A stretch of DNA of 64,000 nt from Prorocentrum cordatum (lineage: Eukaryota; Sar; Dinophyceae; Prorocentrales; Prorocentraceae). Under the pieces are notes generated by a model that was given only the letters and a program-made list of their open reading frames with translations, made no database searches and had not been told where the DNA came from. Shown piece after piece: positions 29,836 to 40,555 of the stretch. Each line of letters opens with the position of its first letter. The first letter of the stretch is position 1. The translations under genes were made by a program, and so were the position numbers. The DNA is taken from NCBI GenBank assembly GCA_963575745.1, contig CAUYUJ010000885.1:33972-97971 (forward strand). The letters are read 5' to 3'.

Positions 29836-30430
29836 AACAAGTAGAAGACTCGTCCGGGGACTTGCCGGCGCTTTCGAGCAAGAAAGGTACAACGACGACG
29901 GCATGGCGCGAGAGTCCCCCCCCCGGGTCCCACTTCAACGTGCATCCGAGCGAGCGGGCCGCGGTTTGCAAGCGCGGGCGCTGTTTTCGAAACGACTCGC
30001 GCTCCCCCGCGTCGACCACCCCGAGCTTCGAATTTGGGGCAGGGGACATTGGGCCCGCTCCAACGCGCATTAGAGATGGGCGTTTTTTCCCTTTCTCGAA
30101 AACCACGGTAGGGGGGGGATGTAGGGACTTGGATGATATGGCTGTCGTTTTTGGTCTCTCGTAGGTAGCTGGCGGCCCCCTTGGCTCTGGAGGGGGCTGT
30201 GGCGGCTGCCCCGCGTAGTGCCACCCGTCACCAGGGGTGAGGGCGCTCAGGGGTGGGATTTTGGAGCCCGAGGCGTGGCTTTCTGGCTCTTGTGCTTCTG
30301 CCCCGGGGCACCCTTGGGGCTCACTGCATCTTTCCAGCAGCAAGTGCCCGCGCCGAGGCATCGGTGGGCCTCCAGGCTAGCCCACCGCAAAGCTTCCAGC
30401 CAACGGTTCAAGGGCGACCTAAAAAAGAAG
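29836..30430. other. Unassigned
   Basis: No repeat partner, leader or domain recognised; short open frames on both strands only. Confidence 0.35.
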
Positions 30431-30435
30431 TAAAA

Positions 30436-30745
30436 GAGGAGGAGGGGGAGGAGGAGGAGGAGGAGGAGGAGGAGGAGGAGGGAGGGAGGAGAGGGAGGAG
30501 GAGGAGGAGGGAGGAGGAGGAGGAGGGAGGAGGAGGAGGAGGAGTGAAAGCGATTACAGAGCCGTCCTCCTCCTGAAGGGCACGCAGGGGCGGGGCTGGA
30601 GCACGAGGGTGCCCATCTGCCTCTGCTGGCTCTTCGTCGGGCCTCTGGTTTAGCACAGTGCCCCCCTCCTCCTCCTCCTCCTCCTCCTCCTCCTCGTTGT
30701 CCTCCTCCTCCTCCTCCTCCTCCTCCTCCTCCTCCTCTACCAGCG
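30436..30745. repeat. Inverted pair of (GGA)n and (CTC)n tracts
   Basis: A GGA tract (30436-30545) is followed about 115 bp later by a CTC tract (30662-30742). They can pair to form a large stem with a ~115-nt loop. Confidence 0.85.
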
Positions 30746-30879
30746 CCGTCCTCAGGGCAGCCTAGAGCCCCACACGGGATCTCGATTCGATCATTGGGGG
30801 CAGTGCGCGTCAGGTCAGGACGTAAAGATATCCCCCCAAGAGATGACGACGCTCTGATTCAGGGTTTCTGGCCGCAGCC

Positions 30880-31029
30880 ATATGCACCCCCTGGGGAACC
30901 GGTCTTCCTGGACCTCGGCAGGCGACGGATACGGATGTGGTCCAGCCCCCCAGGACATGAGTTTGTCCCCGTGCACCAGCCCCCTTTGGGGGTCCTGGGA
31001 GGTAGGCCGGTTCCCCAGGCGGTGGATAT
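30880..31029. mobile_element. Foldback element, ~150 bp
   Basis: ATATGCACCCCCTGGGGAAC at the left is mirrored by GGTTCCCCAGGCGGTGGATAT at the right, with GGTC(T/C)T(C/A)C pairing further in. The interior is CCC/GGG-rich. 31030-31720 holds nothing I recognise. Confidence 0.7.
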
Positions 31030-31729
31030 GCGAGACCCTCCGACTTGCTGGGGTGCAGAGCCAGTCAAGATTCGGAGGCGCGACGCCGGCGGCCTCCGAA
31101 GAGGCCAGGAGGCTCAACGGAAGCCCTGCCTCCTTGCCGAAGGGGCTGTCTTAGAAGCACCCAGGCCCTTCCAAAGAGCCCCCTGCCTTCTTAAAAGGCT
31201 ACCCCTTGCTCCACCCCCCAACCCCTTGTGAGCGCCGCCACAAAATACAGAAGCCGCGCGCGGTTCAGCCAGAATAAGCACCTCGCTGTTTTGATTTTTG
31301 CTCGCGTCTCTTTGCGCGCGATCTGGTGCCTACATATCTCGTTATTTGGAGCAACGCAAGCACTGCATTGACGATTCCACTTGAACGGCTGGGTGGGATG
31401 CAGCCGTAGTGGTGCGAAGCGTGCCGACTTGAGCCATGTCCCAGGACCTTCCGCTGCTTTCGGTGGGTGCCTCATCGGGGCCGCGGGCTGGGGAGTGCTA
31501 TGAGAGTTGTTGCTCAGGAGTTGCCACGCTGGTTCAGTCGCGCACAGGATTAGCCCCACCACCCAGGGATGCGTAGATGCAACTCGGCATGGGACTCCGA
31601 CTCCGCCCGACGATGGCCCTGATCCCAGTCGGTCGATCTATTTTTCCCCACCGTGCTGTCGTGTTTTGTCCTTGTTTTGAAGGGCCGCGTCTCCTCTCCT
31701 TCCTCCTCCTCCCCCTCCTTCTCCTTACC

Positions 31730-32160
31730 CAGTACAGCGCTGCGTGGCCCCATTGGGAAGTTCCTCCGAAGGCCACAGTCGCTGTGATCACATGCGTCCG
31801 CGCCACCCAGCATAGCGTTTCGTAGCCTCATAGGGAGCTCTACCGAAGGCCCCAGAGGTTGTGATCACACGCGCTCGCGTCACCCAGTACAGCTTTTCGT
31901 GGCCCCGTAGGGAGCTCCATCGAAGGCCCCAGTGGCTGTGATCACATGCGTCCGTGCCAGCCAGTGCAGCGTTTCGTGGCCGTGTATGGAGCTCCACAGG
32001 CCCCAGTGGCTGCGATCACATGTGTCCGCGCCACCTAGTGGCCCCATAGGGAGCTCCATCGAAGGTCCCAGTGGCTGTGATTACATGCGTCCGCGCCACT
32101 CAGAACAGCGTTTCGTGGACCCAAAGGGAGCTCTATCGAAGGCCCCTGTGGTTGTGATTG
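31730..32160 (+). repeat. ~75-bp satellite, left part
   Basis: Six units carry GCGTTTCGTGGCCCCATAG, GGAGCTCCATCGAAGGCC and TGTGATCACATGCGTCCGCG (which includes the palindrome TGTGATCACA). The last unit breaks off at 32160, where the ~222-bp array begins. Confidence 0.9.
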
Positions 32161-32755
32161 ACCGCGCAAAGGCGCCCACTCAAAGGCGTCCACGGCCGAG
32201 CGGGCGCCGCAAGGGCCCGACAAGATTATCGCTTCTTGCGCGCGCAGGCGTTTTATTTTGCGGAGCTCGGCGCCCTGGCGCGAACGGCCGGACGACCCCC
32301 GCCGCGGGACACTTGGGTAAACACGGTTGACCGCCACAATCTTTGGTTTACAGCTGACCGCGCAAAGGCGGGGCCAAACATAAGGTGCAGCGCGCAGCTC
32401 GCGCGCGCCGAAGGCATTTTGGAAGTGCCCTCGTCGCGCCGCAAGGGCTCGACACAATTATCGGCGTTTCATTTTGCGGAGCTCGGCGCCCTGGCGCGAA
32501 CGGCCGAACGACCCCCGCCGCGGGACACTCTGGTAAACACGGTTGACCACCACAAAATTCTTCGGAGTGCAGCTGACCGCGTAAAGGCGGGGCCAAACAT
32601 AATGTGCAGCGCGCAGCTCGCGCGCGCCGAAGGCATTTCGGAAGTGCCCTCGTCGCTTTCATTATGCGGAGCTCGGCGCCCTGGCGCGAACGGCCGAACG
32701 ACCCCCTGTCGCGGGACACTCTGGTAAACACGGTTGGCCGCCACAAAATTTCTCG
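32160..32755 (+). repeat. ~222-bp satellite inserted in the 75-bp satellite
   Basis: Units contain TGACCGCGCAAAGGCGGGGC, CAGCTCGCGCGCGCCGAAGG, CGGAGCTCGGCGCCCTGG and GCGGGACACT(C/T)(T/G)GGTAAAC. A full period is 32354-32575; two further partial units flank it. At 32757 the 75-bp satellite resumes. Confidence 0.9.
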
Positions 32756-32756
32756 G

Positions 32757-33063
32757 TTTACAGCGTTTCGTGGCCGTCTATTTTATGGAGCTCCACCGAA
32801 CGCCCCAGCGGTTGTGATCACATGCGTCCGCGCCAGCCAGCGCAGCGTGTCGTGGCCCCTATTGGGAAGTTCCTCTGAAGGCCCCAGTCGCTGTGATCAC
32901 ATGCGTCCGCGCCAGCCAGTGCAGCGCTTCGTGGCCCCTGGGGGGGGTCCGCCGAAGGCCACAATGACTGTGATCACATGCGTCCGCGCTAACCAGCGCT
33001 TCGTGGCCCCATGGGGAGCTCCATCGAAGGCCCCAGCGGCTGTGATCACATGCGTCCGCGTAT
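32757..33063 (+). repeat. ~75-bp satellite, right part
   Basis: Four more units with the same GTTTCGTGG and GATCACATGCGTCCGCG landmarks as 31730-32160. Confidence 0.9.
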
Positions 33064-33858
33064 TATTCGACGCGCCCTTGATATGGATGCCGCGCAGCCG
33101 TGCAATGCATTTTGGCCGCCAGCGCCCTCCTCGCTCCCAGTGTCGTAACCAGAGCTGGCCAGTCTACTTCATTTTCGCCTTCGGATCCTGCGGAGATGGG
33201 TCACAACACAGTGAAGCCGTAATACAGTGTGTTGCTGAAGTGTAGCGTTTGATCATTGTGGTTACTCTTCTTTTCCTTCCCCTTCGCCTCTGCGTCCTTC
33301 CCTGTCTGCTCCTCCTGCAGACGGCTGCTCGATAAGACGCGTGCATATAGCATGCTGTTTCGAGTGTGTTGCGTCACTCTGTCCGTAGCCGCGATGGCTA
33401 AAACAAGTTTTATTCCAAACGAACGTGTTGCGATAGCCTGTTTGCATCCTGCCACGGAGTCTTAGTCACAGCAGTCCGTGCTAAAATTGAATCAAGCCCC
33501 GGCCCAGCGGAAAGTGGAACGAACGATCCCCAGTCTGGCACTCTGGCACGAGCTAGTCGCAGCAGCAGTGAAAACACCCCAAGGGCCAACTGCGAGGTGA
33601 GTGCGAACGGATCGGCTGTGTTGCTGTAATCCGAGTTGCCTCGTGCATTCGTGCGCGGGTGCATCAGCGATGGGTAGCACCTGAGAGCACCAGCACTGCC
33701 ACTGTCGACTCTCATGTCCATACGTGCACTCATTGGCCATCATCGCCGTAACGCATCGTATGCATGTCCCCCTTCACATTTCCTCACGCACACATTCTTT
33801 GTTTATGACCGCATCATGTTTGTGACTTCCGTAGATAAGCTGCATAAGCAATCCTTCG
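33064..33858 (+). other. Low-repeat segment with a small open frame
   Basis: A 69-codon frame (33256-33465, +) ends MAKTSFIPNERVAIACLHPA-TES. Just before its second Met, 33382-33407 resembles the spliced leader (TCCGTAGCC, TGGCT and CAAG in order, with 4 mismatches and a 4-base insert), which is too weak to call. No family is recognised. Confidence 0.25.
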
Positions 33859-33859
33859 G

Positions 33860-33980
33860 CGGTCTGCGCAGCTCTCTCTCGGGTCGGCGCTGGACCCCCT
33901 GGCGCGCGAGGAGCGTCGGGAGCGGCGCCCGAGGCGCAGCCAGCGGGCGTCCAGCGCCGACCCGGGAACGACGCACCGGC
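33860..33980. mobile_element. GC-rich near-palindromic MITE, copy 1
   Basis: CTCGGGTCGGCGCTGGACCC at the left and GCGTCCAGCGCCGACCCGGG at the right are inverted copies. The interior is GC-rich and also partly palindromic. Confidence 0.75.
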
Positions 33981-34029
33981 CCCTGGAGCAGTCTGCGTGC
34001 AGTGCCGCTGGTATTTCCCCATTCCAGAT

Positions 34030-34198
34030 TCAGGAGGGGAAAAAACACACACAGACACAATTAATCGTCGATTCCCACGGAAACATGGGACAATATGGGA
34101 AGTGGGGGGGAAGACGAAAACCCAGAAAATATTGGGAAATATGGGGAATCATTTTATTTGTGTGTTTTTGTTTGTGTGTCCCAGGGCCCCTTCACAGA
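34030..34198 (+). repeat. Dispersed repeat R8, copy 2
   Basis: TTCAGGAGGGGAAAAAACAC, ACAGACACAATTAATCGTCG, GGGGAAGACG, ATATGGGGAATC, TTTGTGTGTCCCAGGGCCCC. Confidence 0.8.
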
Positions 34199-34364
34199 TG
34201 TGCGACAACATGTCCCAGGCCCGCTCGCAGGGGCGCGCAGAGGATCCGTGCTGCGCGCACCGCGGCCCGGGCTGCAGAGCTGCCCCTCCCCGAGGGGGTG
34301 CCAGCGGGAGAGCGCGAGGGCGCGACGATGACCGCTCGTTCGGTGACCTGGGCCACTCTCTTTT

Positions 34365-34565
34365 GGCATGTGGGGCGTCCCAAGAAGGGCCTCGCCTGCG
34401 AGGATCGGAGGGGTTGCCACCTCTTCCGCGGCGGAAGGCGGCGGATGGGCGGCGGAAGGTCGGCGGAAGCAAAACGAGGCCGCCTCCGCCGGCGGAAGCT
34501 CGGCGGAAGGCGGCGGACGCAAGAAGTTGTCCCCCCAGCGACGAACACGCTTTTGGGTTCAGGGT
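34365..34565 (+). repeat. Dispersed repeat R9, copy 1
   Basis: GGGGTTGCCACCTCTTCCGC, GGCGGCGGAAGG, CGAGGCCGCCTCCGC and TTTTGGGTTCAGGGTCTCCG match 39920-40115. 34566-34829 is GC-rich and unassigned. Confidence 0.75.
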
Positions 34566-34829
34566 CTCCGAGCTCGCTCACGTACGACACCGTGTCCCGT
34601 TCCGTCCCTGGAACACCGCCCCGCTGCATGCCCCCCGGCAGCCGCAGGCCCCGACGCCGAGGCCGACGACGGCTGGTGCCACGTGCAGGCCCCGCCCGCC
34701 GGGGCGGCCCGCGGGCTGCCCTCTGTCCGTTTCGCACCGCCGCGGGCTGCGGGCCCACGGGGGGTCCCACGGTCGCGGAGTGCGATGCGATGCAGTGGGA
34801 GCTCGACCACAGGAAGCCCGCCACAAGGA

Positions 34830-34980
34830 AAAAAACCCGCCCTGGGACCCCAGGACGTCCATCGGTTTTTCGCGTGGGAGCGCCATGCTCTCCACGGCAA
34901 GACCAGCGGAACCCGAGAAGTTCAGGGCACCCTGGAGGCAAGCAGGGTGCTTCTTTAGAGGGAAGAAACATGACGTAAAC
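34830..34980 (-). repeat. Dispersed repeat R6, copy 2 (inverted)
   Basis: Read on the minus strand it gives CACCCTGCTTGCCTCCAGGG, TTCCGCTGGTCTTGCCGTGG and ATGGACGTCCTGG, parallel to 26095-26255. Confidence 0.7.
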
Positions 34981-34990
34981 ATAAGAACTC

Positions 34991-35118
34991 GCAGGTCCGC
35001 GCGGGTTTCTCGGATCCGCGCTGGACACCCCTGGCGGTGCCTCCGGCGCCGCGCCTGGCGCGCTCAGCGCGCCAGGGAGGGGCGTCCAGCGCCGATCCGA
35101 GAACTCCGCGCGGACCTC
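34991..35118. mobile_element. GC-rich near-palindromic MITE, copy 2
   Basis: Left GGTCCGCGCGGGTTTCTCGG with ATCCGCGCTGGAC; right GTCCAGCGCCGATCCGAG with AACTCCGCGCGGACC. The interior GGCGCGCTCAGCGCGCC is also a palindrome. Confidence 0.85.
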
Positions 35119-35177
35119 CGCTTTTTTCCCAACCATTCTTGGTTGGGTATTCGTTTTGAATAGAGCACTGCGGTCGC

Positions 35178-35262
35178 GTCCTCCTCCTCCTCCTCCTCCT
35201 CCTCCTCCTCCTCCTCCTCCTCCTCCCGCCTCCCGCCTTCTGCCTCCCGCCTCCTGTCTCTC
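35178..35262 (+). repeat. (CTC)n tract with CTCCCGCCT words
   Basis: About 50 bp of pure CTC is followed by CCGCCT(C/T)C repeats leading into the 101-bp array. Confidence 0.9.
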
Positions 35263-35264
35263 GC

Positions 35265-35766
35265 GAGACCTCGCCGTCCGTGGGGGGGGGGGGCTGCGAT
35301 CTGCGAAACTGTCGCCACTTTCGAGGGCTGCTGGTGGGTCCAGCGGAGTGAGGCACCGCGCAGACCTGAGCGGGACCTCGCCGTCCCTGGGGATCTGCGA
35401 TCTGCGACGCTGTCGCCACTTTCGAGGGCTGCTGGTGGGTCCAGCGGAGCGAGGCACCGCGCAGACCTGAGCGGGACCTCGCCGTCCCTGGGGATCTGCG
35501 ATCTGCGACGCTGTCGCCACTTTCGAGGGCTGCTGGTGGGTCCAGCGGAGTGAGGCACCGCGTAGACCTGAGCGAGACCTCGCCGTCCCTGGGGGTCTGC
35601 GATCTGCGACACTGTCGCCACTTGCGAGGACTGCTAATGCATCCAGTGGAGTGAGGCACCGCGCGGATCTGAGCGGGACCTCGCCGTCCCTGGGGATCTG
35701 CGATCTGCGAAACTGCCGCCACTTTCGAGGGCTGCTGGTGGGTCCAACGGAGTGAGGCACCGCGCA
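35265..35766. repeat. 101-bp satellite, five units
   Basis: GACCTCGCCGTCCCTGGGG begins units at about 35273, 35374, 35475, 35576 and 35677, each with TGTCGCCACTTTCGAGGGC and GTGAGGCACCGCGC. The spacing is an exact 101 bp. All three minus-strand frames stay open through the array, giving a spurious 522-codon frame. Confidence 0.95.
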
Positions 35767-35769
35767 TGC

Positions 35770-36290
35770 GTCGTCGCGTGGGAATTTAGGTTCGAGGGAG
35801 CCACGTCATGTCGTTGCTGCCCCGCCGACGTTTCAACCTCGTTGCCCGCCTTCTCCGTTTGGACCTTGCCTTAGTGATTCAGGGGTTCACTTAGATACTC
35901 ATCTCTACCACGCTTTTTCCCTGATCGGGGACTTGCGAACCTCCCGAATGCCGCTCGCAGAAGTACATGCGTCCATGTCACGTCGCCGCCCTCTCACCAA
36001 CTCTCCCAAGCTACTCCGGCCTTGCCCTGCGCAGGGGTTGGGTACGTCGCCAGGGTAATCTTCTGTTCATGCCATTCCTTGCGTTCCCCCATCCTTGGCA
36101 TGGCTTCTCCACTGCAGCAGCGGCTTGCGCCCATCCTTGGGTCCCCCCCCCCTCCGCGCCCCGCCTCGAGCCGCGCGCTGGCCGCCCCTCTTGCCCAGGG
36201 TCGCTCCCGAGGCCAGCCCGCCCGAGGGGGCAGCCTCGCCGCACGCCGCCATCGATGGGGAACGCACATGATGACACCAGCGTGACGCCT
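35770..36290. other. Unassigned
   Basis: No repeat partner or domain recognised. Open frames in both directions at 36.0-36.3 kb are consistent with high GC alone. Confidence 0.35.
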
Positions 36291-36292
36291 CG

Positions 36293-36418
36293 GAGGTCCG
36301 CGCGGAGTTCTCGGATCTGCGCTGGACCCTCCTCCACGGCGCGCGGAGCGCGCCGGGGGCGGCGCGGGAGGCGCCGCCAAGGGGGCCCCAGCGCCGATCC
36401 GAGGAACCCGCGCGGACC
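36293..36418. mobile_element. GC-rich near-palindromic MITE, copy 3
   Basis: Left GGAGGTCCGCGCGGAGTTCT with CGGATCTGCGCTGGACC; right CCAGCGCCGATCCGAG with GAACCCGCGCGGACC. A partial relative follows at 36722-36826. Confidence 0.85.
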
Positions 36419-36819
36419 AAACAGTTTTTTTTTAATGATTGTGGCATTGTTTGGCCCCCTTAATCGAGGAGGAAACAGTTTCTTCGTGAGCGGCGAGGCG
36501 GCGAACTCCGCACCCGCGTAGCAGCTAGGTCGGTGCACTAACTGGCGAATTAGCCGGCGTGCGAGGAGGGAGAGGGGGAGGCCGACGAGGGGAAGGGAGG
36601 GACGCTCAGACGCCGAAGCATTCGACGACGAGCAGCCGGCGGGCGGCAGCAGCCAGGCGCGCCGGGCCAGAGCGCGGCCCCGGCGATCGAGGAGCAAACA
36701 GCCGCATCCTCACAACGCCGTGGAGGTTCGCGCCGGTCTCTGGGGCTGCCCCTCTGGCGGCGCCCGGGGCTCCGCCGCTGGCGCGATCCGCGCGCCAAGG
36801 GAGGGGGGGTCCAGCGCCA

Positions 36820-37022
36820 GGTCCTCCTCCTCCTCCTCCTTCTTCCCTCCTCCTCCTTCCCTCCTCCTCCTCCTCCTCCTGCTCCTCTCCTCCCTCCTCC
36901 CTCCTCCCTCCTCCCTCCTCCCTCCTCCCTCTCCTCCTCCTCCTCCCCTCCCTCCTCCCTCCTTCCTCCTCCCTCCTCCCTCCTCCTCCTCCTCCTCCTC
37001 CTCCTCCTCCTCCTCCTGTTCC
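36820..37022 (+). repeat. (CTC)n tract with CTCCCTC blocks
   Basis: 200-bp polypyrimidine tract. The poly-Glu/Gly/Arg and poly-Ser/Leu/Pro frames of this area derive from it. Confidence 0.95.
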
Positions 37023-37039
37023 TCCAGACCTCCGAAAGT

Positions 37040-38260
37040 TGATGTTTGTGAAGTTTCTTCCTCGTCGCCACCTCCGGCCACGGCCACGGTGGGCTCCTGC
37101 GATATTGGCCGCGCGTGCATCTACATCGATGATCCTCAGGACGTGGGTCAGGCCAATGCGTGTTTGCCCTGGTCGGCCTGCGTCGGCTCTCGTTACAGCA
37201 CCGTCGTATTGAAGGGCTTCGGTGAACCAGCCCACGTTGGCGCGAACACACGTACTGAGGATGATCAGCTAAATTACCGCACGGACGGTTCCGTATCACT
37301 GAAGCTGGACCCCTCCGACGTGGGAGTGATGGGGCGGTGCCTGCCGCCGCTGCAGAGTCCAGCGAGAGCGCCTCTGGCGAGGACATCAACGACGCCGAGA
37401 CCACCACGCTGGGCAGGCAAGCGGAGGTCTCGCGGGCCAACGACTCGGCCGACAGTTTTGAATCTTACTTCGAAGAAGACCCTCTCCTGGGAGAGGGAAA
37501 GGGGGGGACGTTCTCACAGGTGAGGCGGGTTAACTTCAATGTGAGGCTCATTTCCCAACTGGCGGAGCTCGAGGGCATGATGCAGAATTTGCCTTCTCAG
37601 ATTCGTGGGGGGCATCGGCCCTTGGCAGCACCTACAACCTTGGCAGAGGGCAGGGAAAGGGCGACGCAGAGACCCGCACCTTCTTGTCAAGTTGAAGCGC
37701 CCGATCAGACAAGCAGACGCGATGGGCCAGCCACCAACGACACCTCATATTGTTGCCACACTGGCGTCTCTTTTTGGCAAGCATGCACCCGCACCAGCGG
37801 CAGCAAAGCCAGAGGCCAGTCCGAAGTCCACGCTGCCCAGCCCCGAGGCTCAAGATCTTCTTAAACCCATGGGGATCAGCACCAGTATTGCCAGCCAGCT
37901 CCGTGAAGGAGAGGACGCTCGACGCAGAGGCACCACCCATCATCGCGTGCCAGGACCGCGGCGTGTACGACGCAGCGCTAAGGTGGTTTTGAGGCGGCTC
38001 TGGGGGAGGAGCAGTCGAGGATCACGTACATCCTTTTCAGTCAGAGACTGGCACTTGATAGATGGGCCGAGCAGGAGATCCCCATCGAGAACCCCACAGG
38101 CGGTGCCTCCAAAACGCAGACCTTGGTCAGGCAAGCTGGCGCCAAGGCGCCCTCCCTTGGTGCAGCGAGCGCAGCAGATTGTTGCATTGAGTCACTGATC
38201 CTCAGTGTGGTCATCTGGAGGGTAGCTGCGCGTGTCGGGTCTGGAAGGCACTGAGAAGTG
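37040..38260 (+). other. Broken coding-like region, family unknown
   Basis: Protein-like runs appear in three successive plus-strand frames. They are VGSCDIGRACIYIDDPQDVG (37094-37153), SADSFESYFEEDPLLGEGKG (37447-37506), PPTTPHIVATLASLFGKHAP (37733-37792), and after 37985 ITYILFSQRLALDRWAEQE (within 38021-38077), ending at a stop near 38251. Codon use and residue composition look coding, but the frame shifts repeatedly. It may be an old gene or a mobile-element remnant. I recognise no domain. Confidence 0.35.
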
Positions 38261-38339
38261 GTTTGGGATCGGGAAGGGGATTCCGGGGATTACAGTCGAA
38301 GCCTATGATAAGGATGGGCAACCTTCCCACGGGTACCGT

Positions 38340-38460
38340 TGTATCCTTGCCTCTTCGGTCAGGCCTTAACCACTTTCGATGGCTAGCCCCGCTCGAAGAG
38401 CCTCGACATGGGCGTACAAGGGGCTTACATCCTTACCGCGCATCCTCACTATCAGTTATG
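38340..38460 (+). repeat. Dispersed repeat R7, copy 2
   Basis: ACCACTTTCGATGGCTAG, CCCCGCTCGAAGAGCCTCG and ATCCTTACCGCGCATCCTCA as in copy 1. 38461-38975 is unassigned. Confidence 0.85.
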
Positions 38461-38979
38461 ACTGTTGGCTGCAACTCCTATGAGGTTGAATTCAGCATCG
38501 GCCCTGGTATCTCGTTGGTATTAATATTGCGTCATCCGATTCGATGCTGCCTCCATCTGTTTCGATCTGACTTCATTCGGGGCCTGATCTGGCTTAGTCC
38601 AGCTTCATGCCCCCTTACTCTGGCCCAGTCTATTCGAATCTGGCCTTGCCAGATATACTCGGGATGAGGAAACTCGTTCCAGACTGTCGAGGGAAACCAT
38701 GAGCGGATATTCAAAAATTAAAAGTTGGCACGCGCGGGGAAAACTGCGGTCGAAGCGCAACTCAATAGACCCACCGCCAGCTCTGATCATTGGGGGCGGG
38801 GCACTGACAGATGACTTTGGCAGGAATGCTCGCTAAGTTCTTCCGAGGCCTGGAGTGCTCTGGAAAGCTCCAGAGCCTTCCAGGCCCGTTTCTGCACGAC
38901 CGCGGCCCCCGCCGGCTCTCGGGGACTCCCGATTCTGCAGGTTTTGTGCGCAGTGCCGCCGACCCTGAAGGGGGACGAC

Positions 38980-39115
38980 GAGGAGGAGGATGATAATGAG
39001 GAGGAGGAGGAGGACGACGACGACGACCACGACCACGACGACGACGACGCCGACGACGATGACGACGATGACGACGCTGGCCGCGGCGGCGGCAGCGGCC
39101 GCGGCGGCGGCAGCT
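38980..39115. repeat. GGA/GAC/GGC trinucleotide tract
   Basis: GGA triplets pass into GAC (38 or so triplets with interruptions) and then GGC/GGCAGC; reads as an acidic Asp/Glu-rich peptide on the plus strand, without other support for a gene. Confidence 0.9.
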
Positions 39116-39131
39116 CTCAGGGATTCCCGAT

Positions 39132-39650
39132 CTACGGTCGGGAGCTTCTGTTTGGCGTGTCGCGCCGCCGGTTCTGGCCCACCGCGCCTCGGCGCGACAA
39201 GCTAGCCACGAGGATCGAGGAGGATCGAGGAGGATCGAGGAGGATCGAGGAGGAGGAGGAGGAGGAGGAGGAGGAGGAGGAGGAGGAGGAGGGGGGGGGC
39301 GGAGGAGGAGGATGGAGGAGGAGAAAAGAGGAGGAGTCCCTACTTCCAAGCGCGTCCACGGTCCCCAGAGCTGTTCCCACCCCGCCACCCCCGCGAGGCG
39401 GAGCGCACGCTCTCCCCCGCTGACATCCGTACGCGCAGGACACGCGGCGTGTCGCCGGGGCCGCCGCCGCGACGCGCGACGCGAAGAGTTCCTGGCCGTA
39501 GAGGTCTCGCAGAGGTCCTCCTTCCCCTCCTCGATCCTCCTCCTCGATCCTCCTCCTCGATCCTCCTCGATCCTCCTCCTCCTCCTCCTTCTCCTCCTCC
39601 TCCTCCTCCTCCTCCTCCTCCTCCACGCGGCGCGAAGAGCTCCCGACCGC
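39132..39650. mobile_element. GGTCGGGA(G/A)CTT foldback family, complex copy
   Basis: CTACGGTCGGGAGCTTCTG is followed by GCGTGTCGCGCCGCC at the left; CGGCGCGAAGAGCTCCCGAC+CG closes the right. Inside, a GGATCGAGGA tract (39210-39300) is mirrored by a CCTCGATCCTCCT tract (39520-39625). A second right-end-like segment lies at 39440-39510. Related to 45594-46024. Confidence 0.65.
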
Positions 39651-39757
39651 AGAGGCCCCGACCCCCTGCCCGGGGCCAGTTTTTCGACCCCGATATCCAT
39701 TCTTGTGGGTCGTCTCGTGTGGGGCCCGGCCGCGGGCTCCGGGGGCCTGGGCTTCAG

Positions 39758-39830
39758 TCGGGCATGTCCCTCTACAGGGGGAGTATCCAAAAATAGTTAC
39801 AACATGTTATGGAGACTTTTTTAACAACTG
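39758..39830 (+). repeat. Solo TCGGGCATGTCC MITE end
   Basis: TCGGGCATGTCCCTCTACAG is followed by AT-rich sequence like copies 1 and 3, but no right end is found downstream. Confidence 0.55.
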
Positions 39831-39919
39831 TTTTGGCCTGGAGAGGCGCGGGGATGGACCGATGAGAGAGAGAGGCGCGGGGATGGACAGAGGCAAGTCC
39901 TCGGAGCTCCGGGGCTTCT

Positions 39920-40115
39920 CCTCGTCTGGGGCGTTCCAGACAGGGCCCTGCCTTCGCGGGCAGAAGGGGTTGTCATCTCTTCCGCGGGGGAAGGTGGCTG
40001 AAGGGCGGCGGAAGGCCGGCGCAAGTACACGAGGCCGCCTCCGCTGGCGGATGGCCGGCGAAAAAGTGGCAAAAAACGCCTCCAAGAGATGAAGACGTTT
40101 TTGGGTTCAGGGTCT
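39920..40115 (+). repeat. Dispersed repeat R9, copy 2
   Basis: GGGGTTGTCATCTCTTCCGC, GGCGGCGGAAGG, CGAGGCCGCCTCCGC, TTTTGGGTTCAGGGTCTCCG. Confidence 0.75.
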
Positions 40116-40337
40116 CCGAAATCCGCCATCTGGCTCTGCCCTTGTCCTGCCTGCGTCGTCTGGAGGAGCGGGAGAGCTGGGAGGAGGGGTGCTGCTCCCG
40201 CGGGCGGGAGGGGCCCAGAGGGCGCCCTGGAGGACGACCCCTGGACCATCAGCTCGCCCAGCACCACCTCCGAGTGAGGGCTGCGGCGCGGCCCCCGCCG
40301 TTTGGGGGCTGGAGGAGGGAGACGGTGAGGTCTCTTC

Positions 40338-40484
40338 GGTGGCCGCACGTGGACCCTACCCCCACCCCACGGTTTCTAAGGGGGGGTGGGGGTTTTACTT
40401 CGTTCGGGAGCCCCCATGCGGACTGAAACCCTACCTCTCCTTAGAAATCGTCGGGGGTGGGGGTAGGGTTCACGTGTGGCCACC
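40338..40484. mobile_element. Diverged relative of the 156-nt hairpin
   Basis: GGTGGCCGCACGTGGACCCT at the left and AGGGTTCACGTGTGGCCACC at the right, with ACGGTTTCTAAGG / CCTTAGAAATCGT inside, match the arms of 16873-17028. Its inner parts no longer pair well. Confidence 0.8.
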
Positions 40485-40504
40485 TAACCCTCGTCGCCGC
40501 CGCC

Positions 40505-40511
40505 GTCGCTT

Positions 40512-40555
<44 letters not shown>

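Noticed and set aside
33382-33407. Second spliced-leader relic
   Set aside because: Needs four mismatches and a 4-base insertion; not distinguishable from chance without a statistical test.
34192-35760. 522-codon minus-strand frame
   Set aside because: Most of it is the 101-bp satellite, which lacks stops in all three minus-strand frames; the rest crosses a CTC tract and MITEs.
35265-35766. Possible CRISPR array
   Set aside because: The regular 101-bp spacing comes from a continuous satellite with no repeat/spacer alternation, in a eukaryotic nuclear context.
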